Shown piece by piece: positions 32,216-42,776 of a DNA stretch of 64,000 bases (within the stretch, counting starts at the first letter, position 1; each line of letters begins with the position of its first letter). The stretch is taken from contig JAAVVG010000001.1 of assembly GCA_012976225.1 (NCBI GenBank), positions 682,001 through 746,000 on the forward strand, read 5' to 3'. The translations under genes and the position numbers were made by a program. Below the pieces are notes generated by a model. The model saw only the letters and a list, made by a program, of their open reading frames with translations, had not been told where the DNA came from and searched no databases. The DNA comes from Golubevia sp. BC0850 (lineage: Eukaryota > Basidiomycota > Exobasidiomycetes > Golubeviales > Golubeviaceae).

Positions 32216-34816
32216 CTAGAACCACTTGAATTTCTTGAAGCCCAGCAGCTCCAAGAAGCTCTTGGCCATTCCACCTATCGCTTGAGGTGGTTCCCTGACT
32301 TGCTTTCCTACAATCTTCACTTTCCAAGCGACTTCTCCATCGATGACGACTCGAACGTTGACGACAGGTGAGAGTGGGTTTCGAGTGTCGACCGTGAATT
32401 CACTCCACTTGATGTTACCCTCTGGAAGATACTTATAGAGTTTGTCTTCACCAGTCTCGCCGAGACCATTATCCTGAGAGAGTGTTTTGACAGGAAGCCA
32501 GAACATCGAAAGAGGAGATGTGGAGAATTCCACTACGGGATGTTGACCTGCCTTGATAGATTCGGAAGAACCAATTCCAGCTGCCGCAAATTCATGACGA
32601 TCTCCACTTAACACAATCACATTAGGAACGTACTGGGAGAAGGGAGGGAGGGGTAAGGAGGTTAGCGTCTCTTGAGATTCAACATTCCGTCGTGCAGGAG
32701 CTAATCTCAAACTTGTCTCTCGATTTTTCCATTTATCCATCAATGAAGACCCAATCTGAAACAAACGGAACTTGCGAACTCTCTTGATACTCACTTGCAT
32801 TACGTCCATCAACTCTTTTCTCTCGGTCTGGTAGGCTGCCCAACTATCTTGCTGGCTATCAACATCCAAAGCACCTCCCCAAAGAGTCATGAAAGGAACA
32901 GAGCTTGAGACGAACTTGAAAGTAGAAGTGGAATTGACAGCAGAAAGCCATCTGTAGAAGGCGTCCTTCTGTTCGCTTCCGAGCATAGTCTTGTGTTCAT
33001 CGTCTTCCTCAGAGGCTGGGGTTCGATGTTTCCTAGTATCCCAAACGAAGAAAGCAGTCTCTCCGTACATGAAAGTGTAGTAGTTCTCTCCTGGGACCAA
33101 AGGATCCGGATTGGCATTTCCAATGTATTCCTTCCAGGCGGTACTAGCTGGTTCCAACGAAGGTAGAGATAGACCCTCCTCTGTTATGCCGCCCCAGTTG
33201 TTTTCGACCTCGTGGTCGTCCCAGATTCCCTGGAGAAGAGGAAGAGAGTTTGGGAGAGGTCAGATCTGAATACTCGTCAAAAGTCGCAACTCTACAAACT
33301 CACGATGACGGGAATCCGTTCGAACACTCGTCTGAAGGAGTCTGAAGCGAAGATGTTGCGATAGAGCTTTCTATAACGATCAGCAGTGCTGCCAATGGGG
33401 TACGGCACGTCAGCGTAAACTAGATCTCCTAGTTCCAAGAAGAATCTGATTCCTGTTCCGGCTCCTTTCAAAGCTCTCTCAGCCATAACGTCGAAGCCTT
33501 GAATCCTGTTACGTTGACTGATTCCTCCTGGTTCGTTTCCGATCTCGAAGTATTGAAGGAGACGATTCCATCCCCACCATTGAGCAGGATGATAAGGGAA
33601 GTCAGGCTTGACGCAAGAAGAGGAGGCGAAAGTGAACCTGAAGAGAGAAGGAAGGAAAAAGAAAGAAAAGTTTGATCAGTTTTGATAGACAGAACCAGAA
33701 CGAAGAGATGTTCCACTTACAGATTAGGATTGTCCATAGGGCTATCACTTCCATCCTCATCGAACTCCAATTTCGATGCACCGTCTCGAGGGTCTGGCCA
33801 AGTGGTGAAACGAAGAGGCTTCTCAGGGAAACGAGCGAAGGAGTTGTTGTGGACAAAGGAGAGCCTCCATTCGTATTCGGTAGAAGGGAACAGATTCTCC
33901 AACTTTGCTACGACGTTCCAATCGGTCCCTTCGCTCAACCTTAGCAACGGGCCTCTTTCCCATCTAGAGTTCGATGCTGCTCGTTTTCCATCGAGGCTTG
34001 TTCCGACATTCCTTTCCTTGTAGATGACTCTGAGAGGTTCTTCTGAAATGATCGATCCATCTCTGAGGCCTAGAATCTGGTCCACTTCCAATTCCTCAGA
34101 TCCCTCTCTCAAAGATTGTTGCATCTCCTCGAATCCATCGAAAGTAGGAAGTGGGTTTGGGTATCTGATGTGAAGTTTGACCTCATTTGGTCCAATCGAG
34201 CCAGCTCTACCGATGAAAATACCTGACCTAACCGAAGGGAATAGGAAAGGAGAAATGGCAAAATCGGCAGCGAAGACAACTAGCATTGTATGAAGTAAGA
34301 GAGATAATCCGTTCCATTTTAGAGAGTTGCAGGATAGACCTAGAATCCAAAGCTTCAATAGAGAGAAGACAGAGGTATTGGCGTTCTCTACTCTTTCGAT
34401 CTCTGATTTGTTCTGATCCTGAATCGTATCCTTCTCAGCTTGATGCGAGATTCCGACTAGAGGAGCTTCGAGAGAGGAATCTCCATTCAAATCTGTTGCA
34501 TTTGAAGCAACTTTCACCAAATTATTTGATGCTGCTTGAATCTGAGATCGTTCCAGAACTTGGTTGAGGTAGTATCGAATTCGACCCTCTCGAATTAAGG
34601 AAGATGTCAGGTAGAGAATGAAAAGGACTGGGATGGCGTACACAAGCAGCCTCGAGGGGATCTGTGGGGAGAGGGAAGAAGGGACAAGAGACCATTATAA
34701 GAGCCAGATGAGCTGGGGTAATTTCCTTGACTTCCAGACTGGAGGAGAGGTGGCATGACGCGAGCTCTACGCGAGAAGGTACAGCTGGGGTGAGAGGAGG
34801 ATGGAATGGAGTTCAT
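32216..34816 (-). CDS. PhoD-like metallophosphatase, membrane-anchored
   Basis: Phosphodiesterase/alkaline phosphatase of the PhoD fold. Exons 34816-34760, 34661-33721, 33637-33304, 33229-32795 and 32632-32216 give 727 residues. An N-terminal signal anchor (LLVYAIPVLFILYLTSSLI) is followed by more hydrophobic segments near residues 100-150, then metal-site motifs FFLELGDLVYAD, GIWDDHEVENNWGG and VIVLSGDRHEFAA, which carry the expected Asp, His and Arg ligands. Family context suggests a secretory or vacuolar membrane location with the catalytic domain lumenal. Exon 1 is the least certain: it needs a GTCATG donor at 34759, the only choice that kept phase with the strong CCCCACAG acceptor at 34662. 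The proposed ATG overlaps the stop of the upstream small gene. Confidence 0.85.
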
Positions 34817-35178
34817 CCTTCGATCCCGGCCCTCTCTTGTTTCGAATTGAAGAATTGTTCAATCTCTTCTCGTTGTGAAAGAGGAAAGTATTGTTGAACC
34901 GAGCTTTCACCTCCTCTTCCTGCCTTTGTGATTCTTATCTGTTCCTTCTTCCTAGCACCTTGCCTCTTCCCTTCCCACGGTTTCCAACTCTCTATTTCGA
35001 TTTCACTCACCCATCTGAGGAAGATATAGACAGCTACTTTCAACAAGGTAGCAGATACGCCCTGTATCTTGGCCGATTTCCCTCCTCTCGGTGCTTGAAG
35101 GCTAAGCTGAGTGAGCTTTGGAATCTTCTTGGAAGAAGTTGAATCTGGATAAATTGAGGATATGTCCTTTCTCGGCAT
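34813..35178 (-). CDS. Small uncharacterised protein, stop overlapping the PhoD start
   Basis: Not recognised. From the ATG at 35178 the frame MPRKDISSIYPDSTSSKK continues to a GTGAGT donor at 35010; splicing to an acceptor at 34924 (CAAAG) keeps phase (exons 35178-35011, 34923-34813) and gives 92 residues. Without splicing the frame is still open and gives 121. Seen: a basic N terminus, a helix-prone hydrophobic stretch (VSATLLKVAVYIFLRW) that could be a membrane or amphipathic helix, and an acidic C terminus. Codon use looks like that of its neighbours. The TGA stop (34815-34813) overlaps the ATG of the PhoD gene (34816-34814) as ATGA. It could instead be an upstream ORF in the PhoD leader. 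Existence as a gene is moderately supported, function unknown. Confidence 0.45.
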   Translation of the reverse strand: MPRKDISSIYPDSTSSKKIPKLTQLSLQAPRGGKSAKIQGVSATLLKVAVYIFLRWVSEIEIESWKPWEGKRQGARKKEQIRITKAGRGGESSVQQYFPLSQREEIEQFFNSKQERAGIEG

Positions 35179-35655
35179 CGTTAAAGAGGTTCCAATTATT
35201 ATTCTAGACGTGGTCCTTCTTCTTAACTCGACTTCGTTGATTCTGTTGGGAGGGAACAAAGAAAGCTCATCGCTGTCAAAATTATTGGAAACTACAAGCC
35301 ACTGGAGTGCACGCTGATTTCCAATCACGCTCGCCCTTTATAATTCAATCTTAAATATTTCGTATTATTTACAAACGAATGGCTAAGTGAACAGAGAATG
35401 AAAATTTTGTCAAAGAAAAGCAGTAGTAAAGACAGAGCAAAGGAAAGTGGAAGTTTCCCCAATTGTCGGAAGGGAAAGGACGATGAAGAAGAAAGAACAG
35501 AAAATAGACGAGACAGCATTAAAAGAGGTATTTGGTTTTATTGGAAACTTCGACTTTTGTTGAGGTGGAGCAAGAAGTGGCCAAGCGGGAAGAGAAAACA
35601 AGGATCAAATTTGGAATTAGCGGGTCCGAATACATTGAGACAGATGCCTGACAAT
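35179..35655. other. Intergenic region, no gene seen
   Basis: 477 bases between two minus-strand genes. It includes an AT-rich block (35339-35372) that could serve as promoter for the small gene or 3' flank of the next one. Short ORFs here show no family resemblance. Confidence 0.45.
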
Positions 35656-37478
35656 CTATGGGATTGGGACTGGCTCTCCATGTTCGTCGCGGACCACGAC
35701 GACCTGTTTAGAAGGAAACGAGAAGGAACAAGAGAAGGAAGAGCTGGGTCAGCGAGCCGTAATTCGTGAGCTGGTCGAATCATATCTTCGCGTGCTCACT
35801 TCGACGTCAGCGCGTTCGCCGTTGTCCATGAAAGTGACAGAGGTCATATCGATAGGATCTGAAGAGCAAGAAGGAAAGAGAAAAGAGTCAGAAGACTGCA
35901 TTGCGATGAAACCTACTCTGCCGAGTCTTCACACATCCTAGTCTCCAACTCACCAGTTCTAACTCCTCTCTTCTCCATGAAACTTCTTCCAAGAATAACT
36001 GGGAAGTAACTATCTTCAGCCAACATAACAGTACAAGGAACTGCCTTACTTCCAACTTGAACTGGCCATTTACCCAAATTAGTAATTCCATTGAAACCAT
36101 AAGTTCCGGGAGTAGTGTCCTTGGGAATGAAACCATGATTCAAAGCAAAAGATCTAGAAACATAAACGTGTCTGTAACCAGATTTCAACATCATCGGGAC
36201 ATCTTGAACAGGACCTAAACTTCCTTTTAACAATCTAACACCTAATTGAGAGTGGAATTCTTGGAAAGCGATCTTATGAGATGGAGTAATTGAGGCGGTA
36301 GTTTGAGCAGTCTTCCTTGATCTCATTGACATGGCATCGGTTGCTGGAGTCGTTGATGGATATTCTGGAACGACTGGTTTGGAGAATCCAGGTTGAGCTG
36401 ATGGCTCGCGTGGAGGTGGGTAGAGGATTGAATCCCTACCTCCTCCAGAAACTCCTCCGGCTTCAGTGTAGTCATCTAAAGTCGTGACTGGGTTTGGTGA
36501 AACTCTGTGGATTGAAACTGGTCCTCCTTTTCCACGACCTGGAGTACGTGCTACTAAAGTTGAATCGTCTACAACCGGGACGTTGGCTTGAGGAGAGTGT
36601 CCTTCTTCGGAGTAAGAATCGCCTCCCTTGCTGGCAGCTGGGATCTCTGGAGATTCGAGGTAGACTAAGTAGGAGAGAAGAAAAGTTCCATGGAGGTGAG
36701 TAGGATTCGATCAGAGGATCGGAGGGAGGAAGAATGAATCAATGTATGCTGCAAGTACTCACTGTCAGCATCCTTTTGGTTGGAGACTCTCTCAACGAAG
36801 ATTTCGTAGTCATCGTCTGGTGAGAAACAGGGTGGAGAGGGGAGATGAGTGAGAGGTCAGGTCATGAGGTGTGGGAGAATCCGAGTTGGAGGAAAACCTC
36901 TTTGTTCTCCTATCGAATTCCTGAGCAATTCAGCAACCCATGATGTTTCGATGGATTCTAGTGTATACTCTCCAGAAGTTCCATCCATCTTTCCTCCGAC
37001 AACGATCGTTCTTTCTCCTTCACTCTAGCCCGGGGAGATCATGCCGATCCGAAGTGACGCAGCCTTCCTTTGCGTTCCACGCAATCTGACTACAACCATA
37101 ACGTGCATTGGAAGTGAATACTCAAGACAGCCAGCCCCAGCATCGCCTCACTCCCTCTCTGCCATCGAACTGGATGCGGGATGATGGAAGGATCGCATGG
37201 ATCGAATTGGGTGATGTTCCATCCACATCCAGTCTCAATCTTCTCTTTCCGGTTCTTACGACTCGTTGTCTTAACTGAATCCCAAAGAAGTACTCACTAT
37301 CCTCCAAAGTGTAAGTCTTCTTCTCCCAACCGTACTTGATGACTAGAGGGATTCCATCGTCCAATTGAAGTCTAATCTTCTTAGCCGAGCGTTGACGGAT
37401 TGAGTCCAAAGTGTCATCTTGCTTCATCCTGATGGCGAAGGATGGTAGAGAACCAGCATGAACGTTTAGAATAGGCAT
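35656..37478 (-). CDS. Fungal protein with beta-grasp-like N terminus and degenerate retropepsin-like C-terminal domain
   Basis: Exons 37478-37298, 36816-36763, 36664-35954, 35858-35800 and 35703-35656 give 350 residues. Residues 1-80 (MPILNVHAGSLPSFAIRMKQ, IRLQLDDGIPLVIKYGWEKK, DDYEIFVERV) look like a PB1- or ubiquitin-like beta-grasp domain. A Pro/Ser-rich linker follows. Residues about 200-320 resemble a retropepsin fold of the kind found in Ddi1: LKSGYRHVYVSRSFALNHGF, YGFNGITNLGKWPVQVG, and FPVILGRSFMEKRGV at the usual ILGxDFL position. The DTG/DSG catalytic triplet is LKSG here, so protease activity is unlikely. The C terminus, VVVVRDEHGEPVPIP, is encoded by a 48-nt last exon. The layout recalls Ddi1, but sequence identity to it is not evident. 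This is a host gene. Function unknown. Confidence 0.75.
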
Positions 37479-37817
37479 CGTGGGTGTGAATGGATCGTGG
37501 GTTTAGTGGGGAAGAAGGTTGGAAGGTCAATAGATCACTAGAGGTGGAGGGGAGGCTTCGAGCGCGAAGTGTTCTCGCCACATGACGTATACAGTACATC
37601 TCGAGAACAGAACTTTTACGCTGTGGTTCACTTGATATCTTAATTGAATCTTCCACCAGTCCAGATTTCGAGGGATAAGTCTGGTTTCTCCGGATGACTC
37701 CGGTTGCTAGGCAACTTTTGCAAGTCGACTCCTTCTTTTGCTTTTCTTCCCCGACTACACCCATTCTGTCACTTTCTTTCCTTCCTCTCTTTCTACTCTA
37801 ATCAGCCATTCTCAATC
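37479..37817. promoter_or_regulatory. Divergent promoter region
   Basis: 339 bases between divergent start codons. C+T-rich in the last 90 bases before the Rua1_C gene start; nothing else recognised. Confidence 0.45.
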
Positions 37818-40800
37818 ATGTCGCATCCTCAACAAGATCGTCCATTCAGACCAGCAAGAGTCGATGACTCTCAAACCCATTCCCAAAACCCAGTCCCTCA
37901 CCCCAATTCTCGCCTTATGACTCCTTCTTCAATTCCCCAAAATTCATCGGATAATCCTAGTGATCTCAATTTTAGAGGTCTCAAGGCTTCTGGTACGACG
38001 GGTGCTGCCCAAACTGCTGCTGATCAACCGTTCCAACCTTCTAAACCGACTCTCGGCTGGTTCCATAAATCAACTTCTTCCAATAATGTTCAAAAATATC
38101 AACTTATCAAATCTTCAACCCAATCTCAGCATCTTGGGTCCATCTCCGCAGAACAAAATCACCAAGATTCCGCAAATAGCCATCATCCTTCAGCTAGACT
38201 TCAAAGCTCAATTGCAGGCTTCCAATGCCTCCATTCAGATCCAGCCTCACAAACTTTTACCAATCTCAGTCAATTGGAATACAGAATTCAAATTGGAAGA
38301 CCTATCGCCCTCAACGCCAACTCTCAACCTATCTCCTTTCTCCCCAGAAATTATATTTCACCTTCTATCAGTCTTCCACCTTCTCCCTGGTTCTTAGGTC
38401 CCCCAGAACCTCAAGTCCAACCACCTTCTCATAGTCAGAGAAGTTCTTTCCGTAAGGTTTCAGCTCAAGAGGAGCTCTCTCCTGCTAGGAAAAGGGCTGC
38501 CCCTTCGATTTCGATCCCATTCATCCCAGGAATGTTGAGAGGGGCAGGGGCAGCAAGTTCTCGCAGAGACTATAACGGAGTAGCTAGTCTGGAGTCAATT
38601 CAAAATTTCAGAAACCTTCACACTTTTATGAACGTTGGAGAATCTACTACTAGTCCTTTTGGCGCTTGGAGAGGCTCAGACCTCGGACCTCCAACTAGGC
38701 TACCCGAAGTTCTTCGTATTCCTCCTTCCCTTAACAAGAGAAGATTTCAAGAAGAAACAACTGAAAGTAGTACCAGAAAGAACCCCAAGAATGCCAAGAA
38801 GACGTCTACTAGTAGATCCACTACTGTTGAACCGAAGAAGAAGAAGATTGTGGAAGGAAAAAGAAATGGAGGAGGTGGTGATACAAAGAGATCTGCTAGA
38901 ACTACTCCGGTTAGAAATACTAGAAGCTCAGCCTCAAGAGAGGTCGAGATTCCAGTCTTAGAGTCTCCCAAGTTGGATCGTCAAGTACCCACTGCAGTCG
39001 ATGACGACTCTTCAAGTTCAATGGCTTCACCCAATTCGCTCTTCTCACCATCAACAACCTTCTCCAATCTAACTGGATTAGATGAGGAATCGGTGGAAAA
39101 AGAAGCAGATGATTCTGGGAATCAACTCCAAAAAGAGAAAGAGATGACAGAGAGAGCCATCTTGGCCGTGCCAGTCACTCTTCGTCTCAGAGAACCTACT
39201 GGGGAAGGTGGACAACAGATCTTGGAACCTCCTGCTTCATCTTCAGATGATATGAAAGACTTGAGAGAGGTAATAGTAGTAAAAGAGGAGATATGCATCG
39301 ATCTTCTGGAGGGAAAGGAGAGGAATGGAGACGGTGACGAAGACCAAGTTGACGTAGAAATGGAAGCTCTTGGATTGCGTAGAAGTCAGAGAAGTAGAAC
39401 TCAAACTCCTTTTTACTTTGAAGCACCACTTCTTGGTGAGACAATCTCTTCAGATAGTCAGTATCTAGCTCCAAAAGCCGAGTCAAGACCTAGAAGAACT
39501 CTCTTAGCCAAGAGAGCTGGTTCAGAAGTCCCTCAACTCTCAATCGACACTTCCCAGTCAAACAGATTCACCAATACTGGAGGGCCTCGTTCAGCAAGAG
39601 GAACTTCTCCACGTCTACCTCCATTTTCTTCTTCAACTTCACCTCCTCAAGAAGCTCAACTCGTTCCATTTCCAAGAGGAAAGCAGCCAGATCCATCGAC
39701 TTTCGACAGATCTTCCTTTTCAAGACCACCTCCTCTGAGAAAAGGAGAACCAAAGTACTTGGAGCCTAGAGAACAACTTCCAAAGAATTATTTGGATTTC
39801 TATTCACCTAGGTTTGTTCGTGGAGGGACTGCTAGGGAAGCAAATGCTGGAGCTTCTATTGGTTCGAAGGAAGGTTGGTGCAGTCTATGCAAGACGGAAG
39901 ATGAGTTTCCAGAGAGAGGTCCATATACCTTTGGAGGTTGGTTACCTCTGAGAAATTCAACCTACAGATATCATCAAACCCGTGTTCATGGCTTGAATCC
40001 CAGAACCCTTCAACCTCTAGAGGCTCCTTCTCAAACTAGACTCCTCAAAGGTTCAAGTGGGGATGCGTTGGTCGGACAATGCCATGCTTGCCAGTGAGTA
40101 AGAGCTCAACTCAAGTTGCCTTCACTCAATAATACCACTGTACGTAAACTGACACCATTTTCGAACCCGTATCTGTAGGTTCTGGATCAACTTCACTCCG
40201 GAGAACCTTTCCCCCTTCTTCCTTCACGCGGCCTCTTGCCACAGCTCAAATGCTTCTGCTGGAGGATCTCTACAATCACTCGAGACTCGTTCTGCTCCGA
40301 CTTCACCTCGTTTCAGAGCTGAGCCGAAAGAAAAGTCTTCTATTGGACCTCAAACGGCTTTGAACCCTTACAGAATTCCCCGTCAAAAAAGTCCTTTAGC
40401 TATGAAAGAGGAAGATTCAGAAGAAGAGGAGGAAGAAGATGGTCCTGACATCTTTGATTCTAACTTGCTATCATTCAGTAAGAAAGGTCTCGCCAAGCTG
40501 GCTTCAAGATGTGAAGCATCGACTTCAGGATCTCAAGCCTTCCCAACTCGTTCCACTCGCTCCAGTTCTCACACCAGACAGAGCAAGGAAGTCGCTCAAG
40601 AGGGAAACATGGAGTATCAAGTTCCAGTGGGGGAAGACTCTATCAGTTTTATTCAGGGTAGAAGAGCTGGAGCAGTGTTGGGAGAGAGAAGAAGAAGAAC
40701 TAATTCTGTCCATCAAAGCAGCACCTACACTTCCTCTCCAGAAAAGTCAAATTCAACTTCTGCTTCTACTTCAACTTCCAATCAAATTTCAAGCTCGAAT

Positions 40801-40848
40801 CTTCACAGAACTCGTAGGTCCGTTAGAGAAAGTAGTCTCTTGGATTGA
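37818..40848 (+). CDS. Rua1_C-domain (DUF4451) zinc-finger transcriptional regulator
   Basis: Two exons (37818-40093, 40179-40848) give 981 residues. The first about 690 residues are low-complexity Ser/Pro/Gln-rich, with basic KKKKIVEGKRNG-type patches. The recognisable part spans the intron: EGWCSLCKTE, FGGWLPLRNSTYRYHQTRVHG, QCHACQFWINFTPENLSPFF and LHAASCH, which matches the Cys/His pattern of the Rua1_C family (GWCxLC, WLxLKNSxYxYHxxxxHG, CxxCxxWI, HAxxCH). Ustilago Rua1 activates glycolipid (ustilagic acid) synthesis; other fungal members are mostly uncharacterised regulators. The tail is acidic (EEDSEEEEEEDGPD) then Ser/Arg-rich. Nuclear DNA-binding is inferred; no glycolipid genes lie nearby, so the target is unknown. 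Confidence 0.8.
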
Positions 40849-40859
40849 GAAGAATCGTT

Positions 40860-41897
40860 TTATTTTATACACAGATCCTTCTTAAGTTTTATCTCCCATA
40901 GTTCAACCCCTTCCCAATCGTCTCTATTCCAACCTTTCCCTTGTTTATTTGTCTCGTCAAACTTGAATCCAGCAACGTATTCATCTACTGATCTTCTGAC
41001 TTTTCTGTCTTGGAGTCTAACCATTTCCAATCCGGTTTCTCTTCCGACTGAGAAAGCAGAAATGACTTGAGCGTCATCTCTTCTCTCTAGACCCAACAGT
41101 ACTTTCGGCTTATACGATTTTGAGGCTTGATCTTTGAGTAAGAGAGAAATCACGTTGAAGAGAGGGAAGACTAGTTTGGGGTGGTAAATGGTGTCCGCTG
41201 TGAAGATGAGATCGATGTTTTCGCTACCTGTCTCTTGATAAAGCCGTTCAAGGGCTTCCTCTTTAAAGGTCATCCAGTCAAGCTCTAATACTTTTAAAGA
41301 ACCTGCGCCCTCTTGTCTCATCAATTCATTGCGGTTCGATTCGACGTTTGGCTTCAGAACTCCAGACAGAACCGGCTCAATGTCAGTAGCCATAACGTCC
41401 CATCCTAATCTAGATAGCAGCAAAGAGAGGAGTCCAATCCCAGACCCAAGTTCCAGAGCTCGGAGCCTTTTGGTGGATGATGACTTGGTCTTCACGAAGG
41501 AGCTCGAAACGAAATGGCAAGCCAAAATCTGCGAAGATAACCAGAGCGACGATCCGGTCGATCCTGAGGTGTTGCTCTGTTGAAGATTGAAATTCGTTTC
41601 TTTTGTTAAAGAGATCAGAAACAAAGGTCAGTGGAGGAAGGTGCGAGAAAGACTGTGAGGTGAAGAAGTTTTCTGCTCTCTTGAATAAGACGACCTTGCC
41701 CGTTGGCTCTCTCTGAGACTCTCACCTAAGGATGGAAAAGGATAATCGATCTCTGGAAGGTGTTTCGCGTCGGAAGCTGGAGCTGGAAATTCATTGTTTC
41801 TGACCATCCGATGAGAGAGTGAAGGGAGGCAGTTCAAAGAAAAAAGTCGAGAAGACGCAGCTTTTGTAGCTAAGCGTCTACCCCTATTCGACTTCAT
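40860..41897 (-). CDS. METTL21-like (Methyltransf_16) protein methyltransferase
   Basis: Two exons (41897-41726, 41599-40860; acceptor AAAAG) give 303 residues. Seen: SLWLSSQILACHF (family WxSS/WdaaxxLaxyl block), motif I RALELGSGIGLLSLLLSRLG, VMATDIEP, then the catalytic-loop region FTADTIYHPKL at the DxxY position, and KPKVLLGLERRDD. This family methylates Lys or His of chaperones, elongation factors and ribosomal proteins; the substrate here is unknown. The start is uncertain: ATG at 41897 gives a basic N-terminal extension that could be a targeting peptide; ATG at 41807 (MVRNNEF) is the alternative. The stop lies only 12 bases from that of the convergent Rua1_C gene, so their 3' UTRs must overlap. 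Confidence 0.85.
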
Positions 41898-42229
41898 TCT
41901 CAAGCTACTGTCCCATTCTACAGTTAGTCAAAGTCGCACACCATGATATTGTCTGATTTAACAGAGGCCAGAGGGCCATCAGCCCTGCACAGCTGCACTC
42001 TTCATGAGACGATTCTTCCCTGATCTACAGCCTTCTTTTCTCATGAAGCTGAGGCCAGAGAATGCGATACATAGCAGAGCGAAAGATACATATGATAACA
42101 CTTATTTACAGCAGTTAGACAAAATCCCCATTTCCTATCCATCTTCTAGTCTTCTACCAAATCCCGCCTCAACTTCAAGCCTTCCCCTTCATCCCTTTCC
42201 CTTCTATCTTCTCTTAGATCAAGCTAGGT
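41898..42229. other. Intergenic region, no gene seen
   Basis: 332 bases upstream of the methyltransferase gene. C+T-rich on the plus strand from 42120 to 42220. No supported ORF or RNA gene. Confidence 0.4.
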
Positions 42230-42442
42230 CTATTTCCCATTTCCATCCGAAGTAGTTCCAGAAACTTTTAATGTGCCTTGAGACTTGGATTGTTCTGGAG
42301 AGGATGAAGAGTCCGAGTCTCTCGATTTACGATAAGCTCGATCTCTTTTCTCCAGCTCTTGAGTTGATACTCTTTGAGATGGATGTAAGAAAGGGGCACC
42401 TCCTGGATTTTTGAGAGATCCCGGTGTACACCAACACGACAT
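42230..42442 (-). CDS. Possible small hypothetical protein
   Basis: A 70-residue frame starting MSCWCTPGSLKNPGG, followed by a charged helix-prone middle (STQELEKRDRAYRKSRDS) and a Ser-rich end. The ATG is preceded by a pyrimidine-rich leader-like stretch on the minus strand. No family recognised. It sits alone between the methyltransferase and Oca-like genes, with 334 bases of unassigned sequence (42443-42776) on its upstream side. It could be a real short gene, an orphan, or chance. Confidence 0.3.
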   Translation of the reverse strand: MSCWCTPGSLKNPGGAPFLHPSQRVSTQELEKRDRAYRKSRDSDSSSSPEQSKSQGTLKVSGTTSDGNGK

Positions 42443-42776
42443 TGTACTCTGAAGTAGCTCGAGTAGACGTGATGAGCTGATAGAAGATGTGGAGGCGGGA
42501 GAAAGCCGAAAGGGAAAAGATGAGGTTTCTGTGAGAAGAATCTAGGAAGAACGGAGACTGAGAAGTAGAACTCACTATTGTTTGACTGCCTTCAAAAAAA
42601 GAGGCGATGCCGAGAGGGGAAATGTTTTCTGCTCGTCTCTAGAAGTCTCATAGTTCACACGAACACGTGGCTTGCTCTGTCTCTGAACAGAACTCTGCTG
42701 ATTCGCTGGAAAAATGCTACTGATACAATGGGATCGATAATCGAACCGGGAAAAAGAAAAGTGATCAAATTGTTTC

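Noticed and set aside
34607-34816. Unspliced 69-residue ORF at the PhoD start
   Set aside because: Reads out of frame into the signal-anchor exon; the strong pyrimidine tract and CAG at 34662 show splicing instead.
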